Assembly: GCA_025603075.1 (NCBI GenBank)
Contig: MU626329.1
Span: 33,102-97,101, forward strand
Direction of reading: 5' to 3'
DNA length: 64,000 bases
DNA from: Neoconidiobolus thromboides FSU 785
Lineage: Eukaryota; Entomophthoromycota; Entomophthoromycetes; Entomophthorales; Neoconidiobolaceae
Shown here: positions 23,051 to 33,647 of the stretch, one piece after another
How the letters are laid out: every line of letters starts with the position of its first letter
How positions within the stretch are numbered: position 1 is the first letter of the stretch
Program-made: the position numbers and the translations under genes
The notes under the pieces: model-generated
What the model saw: the letters and a program-made list of their open reading frames with translations, nothing else
What the model was told of the DNA's origin: nothing
The model's database searches: none

Positions 23051-23128
23051 CTCCAGGATTGCATCTAAAACAAAATAACTCATTTGGTTCTCTTTATACA
23101 ATTACGTTGATATCCATCTCATAGCAAA

Positions 23129-24061
23129 ATGAAGTTGTCTTTTGTCTGTTTTCTTATTGGCTATATCAGCAGTGCTGTAGGACATGTCGAGCAAATTGGT
23201 GAAAACGAGAATACTCAAGGCCAAGTTCCATTTAAAGCATTAAACAAAAGAGGCTATCAAGATTCCCCTAAACCCGTAACCGTATACCAGTATAAACCAA
23301 TGGGGTATGTTACTGTCACCCAAATAAGAGTAAGCACTGTGATAAAGACAGTAACCGCAACAAATGATATGTGCACTCAAACCTCTAATGGCTCAAAACC
23401 AAAACCAAGTGAGCATTATACCTCTTCAGTCCCTACCTTATATCCTTCTTCCGTACCAACAAATGGTAAACCCAAACCAAGTCAGTATTATACTCCTTCA
23501 ATCCCTATTTTATATCCCTCTTCTACTTATACCACCTCCACTCCTTCTAAACCAAGTAAGACCGTTTCTGATTACAAACCTAGTGAGACTGCTCCAAGTA
23601 ACAATGGTAGCTTTGATGAAAGAAGTATTGAAATGCTGTGCAGAGTCAATGCTTTACGTGCTGAAGTAGGAAAAAAGCCATACAAATTTGATAAACGTCT
23701 AATTGACGCAGCTCAAAAACATTCTGAAGATCAAGCAGCTCAAAAGCAGATGTCTCATACTGGAAGTAAAATTCCATATTTCCTCGACCGTATAAAGGCA
23801 GCTGGGTATCCAGCTAAAGATGGATCAGAAAACGTTGCATGGAACCAAAGAACCGTTGCTTGGGTAGTTGATTCCTGGAGAAAATCATCAGGACATTACC
23901 GTGCTATTATTGGAGATTATGAATGTTTTGGTTGGGGTGAAAAGAACTTTTATTGGACTCAGACTTTTGGTAGCGGTGCTGCCTGTTCTGAGGCTGTTGT
24001 TCCATATTGTAAAAATTACCCAGCTTGGAATCCAAACGACATTTGGAATTATATTAAATAA
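23129..24061 (+). CDS. Secreted CAP/PR-1-like protein
   Basis: This 310-residue protein starts with a signal peptide (about 1-18). A Thr/Pro/Ser-rich spacer follows, containing two or three copies of KPKPSxxYTxSxPxLYPSS (about 85-150). The C-terminal CAP domain runs from about 165 to 295. CAP hallmarks are visible: SHTG, SENVAW, SWRKSSGHYRAI with the conserved His, and a closing WTQTFG. The domain is single-exon. Fungal CAP proteins are secreted and some bind sterols or fatty acids (the yeast Pry group); which ligand applies here is not known. The spacer may be O-glycosylated and hold the protein in the wall. Confidence 0.92.
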   Translation: MKLSFVCFLIGYISSAVGHVEQIGENENTQGQVPFKALNKRGYQDSPKPVTVYQYKPMGYVTVTQIRVSTVIKTVTATNDMCTQTSNGSKPKPSEHYTSSVPTLYPSSVPTNGKPKPSQYYTPSIPILYPSSTYTTSTPSKPSKTVSDYKPSETAPSNNGSFDERSIEMLCRVNALRAEVGKKPYKFDKRLIDAAQKHSEDQAAQKQMSHTGSKIPYFLDRIKAAGYPAKDGSENVAWNQRTVAWVVDSWRKSSGHYRAIIGDYECFGWGEKNFYWTQTFGSGAACSEAVVPYCKNYPAWNPNDIWNYIK

Positions 24062-25315
24062 ATATAAATAATCTATTTGTAAATTTAATAATATACATTT
24101 TAATTCCTTCAGACATATTTTTTAGAAAAATTTCCTTACTAAAATGCTACTTTTTATATAATTCCATTTGTGAAGCAAGTAGTTAAAACTTTACTAATTT
24201 CACTATACTTTTTTTGAGGGATTAAGTGCTTAAAGTAATGTTTGTTAAAAGTATAATATCAACTGAAATGTATTTACAGGAAAATTAATGAGGAATCACT
24301 GTAGATAGTAGCCAGGGGTTCTACGTACTTTTAATTTTATTATGGGCTAGAACATCAACTTAACTGTATTTCTATTGGATTTCTTATAAACGATGCTAAA
24401 AATTATTGAACTAGTGTTCATGTTATCGATTTTATTGTTTCAAATGAAAAACTCATAGAAGCTTTGGGGGGGCAATCTAATTAGCAAGAATAGTAGTTTG
24501 CAATCCAATTAAGCCTAATAGTTATTCCAAGGCTCCATACCACCCATGAAATTAACACTGTATCCTTCATTAGAAAAAAACACCTATTCGCCTATTAGTA
24601 TCACTTATAATTAGTCGGGTATAAATTTGATTAAAAATACAAATGAGTTTACTATAGGCTTGCATAGCCGAGTAATATAAAAGGACTAGAACAAAGTACT
24701 GAATTTAGATTTTTTATGGGTTCCTAATTTGAGGCCCCCTTACATAGGCCTCCTGTTTATCTATTGTTATACTCATTTGGTCAATAAGATATTTGCGTTT
24801 TTGAATTTTGAATATTCTCAAGCTTTTAATCCAAAAACAAGATTATATGAGGATGTACTTTTATGTTTAAAATTTTTACTAAATTTTCTGCTCAAATAGC
24901 GCTTAAAGGATGGAAAAGTGATGAAATCAAAAAAAACATCACCATATTTTATTTGCTAAAATGGTAGGTAATAAAAATGAGGCTCCAAAATAGAAATCAT
25001 TTCTCTTAGGTAAGCCAAAAACAAAATTTAGCAAATTTTAGTCAATAAAATTTAATAATTGGGAACTATATAAGAATTACATCTTTTCCAAAAGAATCGT
25101 TAAACAGTAAACAATTAATAAGATACATTTGAAAACTTAGAGTATTTGCAATAGTTTCACCTCATCCTGTTATCTAATTGTTATTCTGTTTACGAAGGAG
25201 AATATTAAAAGTTTGAAATCAATAAAACAAGAGCCAAAATTCAATAAAACAAGGGTCAAAATTTAAATAAGATGTTTTTTTGTAAATTAATGTATGACTT
25301 TTAATCAGCGGTTAA
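24062..25315. other. Intergenic with one MITE-like copy
   Basis: AT-rich spacer with the element at 24846. A small GAGGCC...GGCCTC inverted repeat lies near 24731-24752. Confidence 0.55.
24846..24946 (+). mobile_element. MITE-like element, copy 11
   Basis: TATGAGGATG ... CATCACCATA, with CTCAAATAGCGCTTAAAGGA and TGGAAAAGTGATGAAATC. Confidence 0.88.
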
Positions 25316-25825
25316 TTAAAGAGCAAGTTTAAGTTGAACACGTAAAACTTGCTTCTTGTTTGGAGTAGTTACAACACCATCAACGAGGTAGTTACCACCC
25401 GGAATGTTAGAAGGAATATCGATGACTTTAGTAGCAGTGAGTTCACCCTTTTGAATTGGGCATTTAACTTTATCATCCTCAACGTATTGGCAGAAATCAT
25501 AATCTTTATCAATAACAGTGAAGATACCAAGCTTGGCAGTAACATGAGCGTTGGTACCTTTGACAATGTCTTCTTTAACAGTACCAGTAAGGGTGACAGT
25601 AAGCTTTTGTCCTTTCTTTGGTACACGTGGGCTAAGAGTAACACTCTTAAGTTGGAAAGTATCGGTGGTAGAGCCACAATCATAGACTATGTTATCGGTG
25701 ATTGGACGGCAAGCAGCAGAAATGGCGAATTTTTCGCCATCAAAGTAGGCATCAAACTTTGGTTCAATGAAAGCAGAAGCGCTGCTAGCAAGAGCAAAGA
25801 GAGCAAAGACTTGGGTGAATTGCAT
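25316..25825 (-). CDS. Secreted ML-domain lipid-binding protein (NPC2/PG-PI transfer type)
   Basis: The 169-residue product has a signal peptide (about 1-18, ASSASAF). A single ML (MD-2-related lipid-recognition) domain follows. Expected features are the paired Cys (YDCG; FCQYVEDDKVKCPIQKGE), the VTLSPRVPKKGQKLTVTLTG strand pair, and the closing NIPGGNYLVDG. Length matches fungal NPC2-type phosphatidylglycerol/phosphatidylinositol transfer proteins, which carry sterols or phospholipids in lysosome-like or extracellular space. It is intronless, and its GC content is clearly above its flanks, in keeping with a highly expressed gene. A TATAAAAAGG box lies 68 bp upstream. Confidence 0.9.
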   Translation of the reverse strand: MQFTQVFALFALASSASAFIEPKFDAYFDGEKFAISAACRPITDNIVYDCGSTTDTFQLKSVTLSPRVPKKGQKLTVTLTGTVKEDIVKGTNAHVTAKLGIFTVIDKDYDFCQYVEDDKVKCPIQKGELTATKVIDIPSNIPGGNYLVDGVVTTPNKKQVLRVQLKLAL

Positions 25826-25892
25826 TTTGTATAGATTGTTTGTACAGCTAAAAGTTTTAGTACTTTTGACCTTTAACTATGACTTGAATCGT

Positions 25893-25902
25893 CCTTTTTA
25901 TA
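25893..25902 (-). promoter_or_regulatory. TATA box
   Basis: TATAAAAAGG on the minus strand, 68 bp upstream of the ML-domain ATG. Confidence 0.65.
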
Positions 25903-27241
25903 CTTGGTTGATGTCTTACTTTTGTAGGTAGTGTCAAATCTTAAAAGTGTGATGAAATCATAATTCTTTTTAAAAAGTTTGTTATGATGAAGTAGCATAA
26001 TATTATAATAAATGATCTGATCATTTATACAAAAATAAAATAAAATTTTCTTTAATTGATATATTTACTTGAAAACCGAAATTTATCTTACTATTTTAAG
26101 AAACCTTTAGATATATATTATATTATTTTATATAGATTTACTATACCTAATTGAAACTAATATCCTATAAGCTATAAGCAACCATTTTAAAAAACATAAA
26201 ATAGCAACTGATTAGAGGCAAAATATTTAATAGTACATTGGTAAATAAAAAATATTATCAATTTAGGCATAATAACCAAAAACAGGGATAAAACATAAAA
26301 GTGTGACCAAAAGTACCATGTGCTAAATGCAAAAGAAATGTTGGATGCAATTGCATCTCGTTTTATCATAATAAAATTTACTTAAATTGGTAGCTGTTTT
26401 TTATGAAAGTGAAAATAAAATTAAATCCCACATATTATCTTGACCAGGAACTCAAACACTTAGACGTCAAATAACAACATGATGGTATTTGGTTGCAAGT
26501 ATCATGATAAGTTGAATGCGCAGTATACAGTCTACAAAAAGTATTGGGCTTGAAATGACTTGAAGTTAACATGGTTAAAAATGAATGAAAATTTAAATTC
26601 ATTGTTTATTAAAGTACTTTATTCTTTATAAAAAAGATCCTTATAGAAGCGTGTATTATTTAGTAATAATTAATAATGACATGTATTATTAAATGTAATA
26701 TAATACTTATAGTAATTAACTAATTACTGTACATATCTGTGTTTTAATCTTTTTTAAAACTATGATTATATTGTTGGACTATCGTATTGAATAATATAAC
26801 CTTTTTACAGGTATTCTTTTATCTACTTAAAAGCTTTGACCTAATCTCAATATAAATATTTTATGTATAGTTAAAATTTAAAAGCTCTTTATAAGTCAAT
26901 CATGTAATAACGAAAGCTAAAACCTGTTGGAAAGAAACCGAGTTTATAACTTTAAATCAGAAGGTATTTAATTCTTAATTACTCTTTATTTAAGATTTTT
27001 TACTGAGTTATTGGAACAATGATTTTTTATAGTTGAATTCGATTCTTTTAAACCAAACAATCTCTTTTTTATTTAGCATAAATATTTACATTTATATCAG
27101 AGCCCTTTGCACAGCCATTCAACTGTATTTACTAAAATCTTTTGTAAAATGAAATTATTCGAAGCACTGTTTAAAGAGTTGATCAGTTAATCTCGTTTTT
27201 TTATTTGTGAATATGTTTAAAATGAGCTATTTAAAGTAATA

Positions 27242-27343
27242 TATGAGGATTTTTTTTGGCTTAACTACTTTTTCCGTCTTTTAAGTACTGTTTGGGTAAA
27301 AAAATTGTTAGTAAATCCCTAAACACAAAAATACATCCCCATA
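27242..27343 (-). mobile_element. MITE-like element, copy 12
   Basis: TATGAGGATT ... CATCCCCATA in reverse orientation, with TACTTTTTCCGTCTTTTAAG and AAACACAAAAATACATCC. Confidence 0.87.
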
Positions 27344-27927
27344 TAAAAATTTTAGCTCACTTCAATTTCTTATTTTTTTTTAAAATATCTTACTAAGACT
27401 ATTTTGCATTCTATAATAACTATTTGTTTATTCTTATCAAAATAATCTGATTTATACGATTCGTTCTCAAAATTAGTTTGTTTTTGTATTTTTAATATTA
27501 GTAGATAGTTAGAAGATTCTTTAACTTTAAAGATAAGTGATTTTTTTAATATAATTAATTACAACAATAAAAACCGCATATTTTATTCTCACTAAATTTA
27601 TGCAAAATAAATATTCATTTATTGTTAATAATTTTAAGTTTTAAAGTTAAATCAAATAAACAAGCTTTTTAACTATAAGTTTTATACTAGTATTTTAACA
27701 TATATAGTTTTTCAGTTTTTAAAAGGCATTAGAATATCCAAACTTTTTTGATACATATGATCATATTATCTGATTTAGATGTTTCATTTACCACTTATTT
27801 TATAAGCTCTGCCCTTCAATCAACCTACTATTCCTATTGCGTTTTTTTAGACAAAAATCCAGGTATAGGCTCACCTTTGCCCTACTCTACCTTAATATTG
27901 AACAGCAAATTTTCTGTCTTGATAGGA

Positions 27928-28033
27928 TCTGGGGATGTATTTTTGTGTTTAAGAATTTTACTAACAAATTTTCCACTCAAATAGCGCTTAAAAAATGGAA
28001 AAAATAATGAAGTAAAAAAAAAACACTCCCATC
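27928..28033 (+). mobile_element. MITE-like element, copy 13
   Basis: A copy close to consensus: GGGGATGTATTTTTGTGTTT, CACTCAAATAGCGCTTAAAA, and AATAATGAAG then CACTCCCAT. It is nearly identical to the copy at 38386, suggesting recent movement. The outermost TATG has become TCTG. Confidence 0.9.
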
Positions 28034-28889
28034 TTCTGGAACATTAAATATTGAGATTTAATTTCTGTAGTGCCAAGGTCATATCCAAACTATCATATGG
28101 CCTATATCAAATCGTTATTTTGCATAACTTAATAATATATTTGCTCTTATGGGCGCAAGGTTTTTTTTAGAAAATTGCAAGTTAAGATTTTTTGAATTTA
28201 TTTTCCAACTATAAGGAACATATTTCCTAATATCCTTGAACACCAGAAGATACAAATATTTTTTTGGAGCATCTTCAAAGCAGTGAAGTAAATGTTAAGC
28301 ATAAATATCAATTTTTTAAATTAGAGTATTCATTTAGAAACTTATTTTAAATAATCCTTAGTTTTTTTAGCCAAGGACTTTGTTACTTCGTGAATACACT
28401 TTGCGAAGACAAAAACCTCATATAATGGTAAATATCTTTATAAAAAACCACGTAAAAAATATGTAGAGCCATCAATTTTTTACAAAATTTGATTAGCATA
28501 ATGAATTTAGTTAATATCTATATTTTTCTACTCCGCATTTCTTACAAAAGAATTTCGAGATACTTTTTTGGATTACTCTAGATTTCAGCTATTTAATCTT
28601 AAAAGATAAGTTGATTTAAAAGCGTAGAAAGTTGAAACTAACAAACTTCAATAACATTACTAGACTTCATTTAAATATATAGATGATTACATAAAGTTTT
28701 ACCAAGGTCTTATATAAATTTCTTAAAACTTTTATAAAAAACTACAACCTTTAGGAATGTCAGTTAGCTTCGGGGTTACCAAATTTAGAACTAAAATGAC
28801 GTTTAAAAGAAACTATTAATTGGTTAATTTAAAAAAGACTCCACGAATTTAAGATAATTATTTTTTATTCATTCAACATTTTATAGAAA

Positions 28890-30035
28890 ATGTCTGTTAC
28901 TTTAGATCCGCCATCACAACTTTTCTTTGAAAGTAATGATTGACCTGTGCTTAAAATTATTATTAACGTTTTATAGGACCTCTTACCAGATCAGCAACTG
29001 AAATTTTAACTTTAAGTAATAATGATTCTGAAGTGGTCACTTTTAAAGTAAAAACAACAAGTCCTAAGCAATATTGTGTACGACCCAACTCGGGTAAAAT
29101 TGAGCCAGGACAAAAAGTGGAAGTAGAAAGTAAATATTATTTTATAAAAATAAAAAATAGTTAGTTTAATTTTCATTTAGTTCTTTTGCAACCATTTAAA
29201 GAAGAGCCACCAGTCGATTTCAAATGCAAAGATAAGTTTTTGGTGCTTAGCGCTGCTATTCCACCAGAATATTCAGACTTTCCATTTTCTCAATTGGTAA
29301 TTAAAAAAGCTCGAATTAAAAGTTTATAATTTTAATTGTTATTTTTAGTGGTCAATTTTGGAACAGCAAAACAAAGGTGCAATTAAAGAAAAAAAGCTTC
29401 GTTGTGTTTTCCTCCCACCTTCAGATTTACCTAAGCCAACGATAAATACTAAAGTATGTTCAATCTATATTTAATTAACCTTATTTATTTTTAAAGGATG
29501 ATTCTTCTCCTATTGCTTCCCCTGAACCTTCCCCTAAATTCAGTACTGTTCGTGAAATTCCTACAATCAAAAGACAACCTGAAGAGAAAAAGAATTTGCT
29601 TCCTAGTTATAACTCAGTAGTTAACAGTCCTCCGCTTAATACGAGTTCTGTAAGTATATTTTATTTGTAAATTTAGTGACGCAAAAATTAATATAAAAAG
29701 AGTGAAGATAGGGAATTAGAATCGGTTAAAGCGGACCTCGAAAAGGTAATTCATTTTATATTGATTCATAATTTATAATTGAAAATTAGTCCAAATCCAT
29801 GATTAAACAACTTGAAGACGATTTAGATGTCTATAAAAATAAACTCAGAGCAAGTGAATCGAAGGTAAATGAGCTTTTATTATATTAAAGTGATAATTTA
29901 TCCTATTTTTAAAAGAGCAATTCAAGTCCACAAGTCACTTCTAACAATCGTGTTGCAGCTAACCCAGACTTAAATATACAAATCTTAGGGGCCGTAGCTT
30001 TGATCTCCTTTTTAATAGGATCTTGGCTTTTTTAA
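28890..30035 (+). CDS. VAP/Scs2-type ER membrane contact-site protein
   Basis: An eight-exon model (28890-28932, 28977-29129, 29181-29296, 29349-29453, 29497-29649, 29701-29745, 29790-29864, 29916-30035) gives 269 residues in one frame with GT-AG junctions. The N-terminal MSP domain (about 1-125) has TTSPKQYCVRPNSG, the strand whose basic residues hold FFAT motifs, and KDKFLVLS. A Pro/Ser-rich linker follows, then a predicted coiled coil (LESVKADLEKSKSMIKQLED) and a C-terminal hydrophobic tail anchor (LGAVALISFLIGSWLF). This is the classic VAP layout. Such proteins sit in the ER and recruit lipid-transfer proteins and phosphoinositide regulators. Confidence 0.93.
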
Positions 30036-30695
30036 AATAAGTACTGCGATTAAACAGTTTCTACAGTATGATTGAATTTAATGCTGGTTTATTTTATGTT
30101 TGTATTAATCCGATTCTATTATCTATTGCCCTTAAATGTTAGCAATATACTACATAAACTGTTTAAGTATGCCTATAAAGTTAATTATTAGCAAGAGTAC
30201 ACTGTTTTTACTTTTTGTTTATTTTTTATAGATATAAAAACTAAGAGTGTGATTCTCATTAAAAACATTCCTTTTTTCGATTTATTACAATATGATATTT
30301 TATTTGTGTAAAATCATAATAATAATTTTAATGTTTTATTAGTTTTACTTAATTCATAATTAATCCAAATTTATTCACTACATAAGAGTACTTTAATTTG
30401 TTTTAGCCTTCTATCTACTTTTAAGCAGCTTAAAACTGAAATAATTGTTAGTAAAATCTTTAAATAAAAAAACATTCTTATGTTGTAAATAATTTTATAA
30501 CCTTATTCTACACTAAGCTTGTATTATTTTCAATTTTCAGTTCTTGATGCTAATAAGGTTAACCATAGACGATAAAAGTATCAAATAAAAAGATCCCTTT
30601 GTCCTTAAATCAATGTAGCAAATCAGAGTGCTTAAATTTAGCATAATGTTCGATTTTTACAAAAAAGGAGGTTGCTTTTTCTATACAAATTTAAA
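30036..30695. other. Intergenic with one MITE-like copy
   Basis: Spacer between the VAP and Air-type genes, holding a degenerate reverse element at 30383. No other feature was seen. Confidence 0.6.
30383..30480 (-). mobile_element. MITE-like element, copy 14 (degenerate)
   Basis: GAGTACTTTAATTTGTTTTA, CTACTTTTAAGCAG and AATTGTTAGTAAAATCTTTA, then AACATTCTTA, match the reverse consensus in order with many substitutions. Confidence 0.7.
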
Positions 30696-32275
30696 ATGAT
30701 GGATTATGATCATGATAATGGAGATTACTATCAATATGGTGGATACACTGATGATGATTCTGATAAGTAAATCCATACTTCGAAACATATCAAATAAGCT
30801 AATTTTAAAACTAGGATAGATAGTGAGACCGAGGAAGCATTGCAAAGTTATTTAAATTACAATAGCTTTTCAGCAACAAATAAAGTAGCAGGAAAAACTG
30901 GTATTGATATTATAACCATCTAAAGTAAATTCCTAATAAATATAGAAAAATCAAAAGAAGAGAAAAGAATCATTGCTATTGATGATGACAGCGACTCAAA
31001 ATACAATATCAAAAAGAAAAACAATATTGTAATTGACCTAACTAGTAATTTAGAGCCAGGTGAAATCATTAACTCTAGTGATATTGATGTTGATGAAAGG
31101 AATGAAACGATAAGTATTTCATCAGATGACGAAAGTAATGAAAGCGATGATGGAGAACAGCGTAGCGTTGTCCTTGAAGCTAAAGAGATTAAAACTAGCG
31201 ATATACAAGCTGATAAAGATTTCTTAACTAGTCAAGCTAAAGTAAATCATTAAGTAAAAAAAATATTTTAATAATATGTTGTAGGAGAAGGGTAGATATT
31301 TTAATTCAGTGCCTATGGCTAAAAAGTGCTTTAAATGTGATGGAGATCATTTACAAGCTAACTGCCCAGTTAAAGTAAAAGCGATTACCTTTAGTATAAT
31401 TAACAACTGAACATATTTAGGACTCCTGCACTCTTTGTGGAAAACGTGGACATATTGATAGATATTGTAGTTTATTACTTATGTGCTTTAACTGCAAAGA
31501 AAAAGGACATAGAAAAGAAGTAAAGTCATATTAAATTAAACTATGGATGTTAATGTTTTGATATAAGGACTGTAAAAATGAGTTTGTTAGACCAGGGTGC
31601 GAACAATGTGGGAGTATAATTCATAGTTCATTGGTAAGCTTACCGATTTATAAATTTAAGGTCTAATAATATTGTTTTAGGAATGTACCGAGTTTTGGAG
31701 GAAATACAAAATTAAAAGAAACATCAGAACAGTAATTGAATATACTAACATCATATATTATATTAAATTATAGATTAACTTGCCTACCAAACTCTGCTCT
31801 TTATGTGCAGGTTCTGATCATGTTCATGATGTAAGTCTGATAAAAGTAACATCTTAAATTTTAAAAAAAATAGGAATGTGAAGGCAAAAAAATTAGCAAA
31901 GAATCAGCGTTTAAAGATATAGCAGATATTCTTTTTCAACAACGTATTAATGGTATCAATATTAGAAGAAGTTCAGGTTCTGATCCAAATCATTTTTATT
32001 TTAAAACCCCAATAAAGGGTAATAAAGGGTTTTTTAAAAATAGGTCTCGTTCTTCAGGAGGGAGAAGTAGGCAATATGGTGCTTCACATAGGGAACGCCA
32101 ACGTAACGTTGAAGAATGGGGAGCCAGTAGAGGACAGAATGGAGGACATAGGTCTCAATATCGCAGTGCTTATAATAGCTATAATAATCATGGAAGTGAT
32201 TATCGTAGCCAAAATCAAAATAATAACTACTATCGCTCCTCTAGACCTCACGGAGGTTATAATGGCAATTCATAA
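30696..32275 (+). CDS. Air1/Air2-type CCHC zinc-knuckle protein (TRAMP complex)
   Basis: A multi-exon gene with introns of about 40-60 nt. The acidic, Ser/Asp-rich N terminus begins MMDYDHDNGDYYQYGGY. Five zinc knuckles follow (CFKCDGDHLQANC, CTLCGKRGHIDRYC, CFNCKEKGHRKE-DC across an intron, CEQCGSIIHSSLEC, CSLCAGSDHVHDEC). The C-terminal tail is Arg/Ser/Gly/Asn/Tyr-rich and ends GGYNGNS. The five-knuckle string matches yeast Air1/Air2, the RNA-binding subunits of the TRAMP polyadenylation complex that feeds the nuclear exosome. Other CCHC proteins are possible but five knuckles and this spacing favour Air. Exon ends in the middle are less certain. Confidence 0.85.
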
Positions 32276-33647
32276 AAAGACATAGATTAGTAATAGAGCT
32301 TAAAACTAAATTCGATGGTATTTTAATATAGCAATTTGAAATGGAGGTAACTCAAAAATGTTAGGTAAATTTTGGCCTCGTTTTAAAAAAAGGGATAGTA
32401 TTTTTTTAAAAAAACAGTTTAAACATTTAACTCTTTTTTAGGTATTGTATCTTACCATCGGTTTCTCTTTTTATAAATAAAGCTTAAGCAGTATACCATA
32501 TTGTATTTATTATTTAAGTTATTATTACGAAAGTTATGATTTATTATTGTTTTATTTGCTTCTCCAAGCTATAAAAGTTAAACGTTAGCATAAGCGAGAG
32601 GATACTTTGTCTAAATTAAACATATCTACTCTATAGAGCATTATACAATCTTGTTTTAATTAAGGTATTTTGCTTAATATGATATAACCTCTTAGATAAG
32701 TTTGCCTGTTTAAAACGTTTATTATCAATTTAAAACAAGGCTTTTTTGACATAGTCCAAACAATATAACAAGATGTAAGTAACCATAAATGTTTGTAGAA
32801 ACAGTAAGAGTTTATTAACAAAAAGCTTAAAATGGTATGAAGTTAATACATTGATTTTGTTTCTGAAAAGCATTCCAAAACACCGAAGTAAAAACCCAAA
32901 ATTTACTTAAATAATTGCCAAAAACAATGAGTTTAAATTAACAAATAGGGCTACTTTTCGATTTTCTTCACACATTTTTTAAATATGCCCATTTATAGTT
33001 GATAGACGTAAAGTCATTTGGCATTAAATGTAAAAGTTGATAAAATGAAATGATTAAATAGTTTTGACTATTTGTATTCTTAAACCTGAAACCTAAGCAA
33101 ATGATAAAAACTAATAAGTAGGCTTTTAGAGTGAAATATATTCTGTAAATAAAGTATAACTTCAAAAATGACATATTGTAAACACCTCTTTATTGGGCTA
33201 AACAACTATATTTAAGTGTATTTTTGTTAAGATTGCAATTATTCTGGAAGACTTAATTATAAAAAATAGTTAGCAACAGTTTAATAAAAAAGTTATAAAG
33301 TAGTGGATTTATGCACTAAATAGCCTCCATTGATCTTAAAGTAATTAAATTCATGTGTGATAATTTACTAACAAAAGTAAATTATAAGTGTACCTAAATA
33401 AATTTAAAGTGGAAAATAAAAGCCTTGTTTAAAATATATTATTTAAGATGAAGTAATTGATGGCTTATAAAAATCTGATGTATTGTGAAAAATGGATAAG
33501 TTGTAATTGCTATAGAACTACGTTAAAAAATAAAGTATATAAATAAGCAGAAAACGACTTCAAATTATCATCAAACTACATCAATATATTTATTATACAT
33601 TTTTATACACTCAATAATATATTTATTACAACGATCGAATAAAAAAA
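32276..33647. other. Intergenic upstream of the collagen-like gene
   Basis: AT-rich spacer. The minus-strand frame at 32968-33174 has no motif. The last 120 bp hold the core promoter of the next gene. Confidence 0.55.
33536..33545 (+). promoter_or_regulatory. TATA box with downstream shared motif
   Basis: TATATAAATA lies 102 bp before the ATG. Downstream, TATCATCAAACTA (33566-33578) is identical to a motif at the same place in the promoter of the paralog at 38913. Confidence 0.65.

Larger units (their letters stand above)
20578..23128. other. Intergenic with one MITE-like copy
   Basis: A 2.5-kb AT-rich spacer with the element at 21731. A purine-rich tract lies near 22085-22102 (GAGAGGAGAGGAGAGC). 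No gene was recognised. Confidence 0.55.
25826..28889. other. Intergenic with two MITE-like copies
   Basis: A 3-kb AT-rich spacer with elements in opposite orientation at 27242 and 27928. The open frames at 26187-26369 (minus) and 27748-27984 (plus) have no motifs, and the second runs into an element. Confidence 0.55.

Noticed and set aside
27748-27984. 78-codon plus-strand frame
   Set aside because: Its last third is translated MITE sequence, and the rest has no motif.
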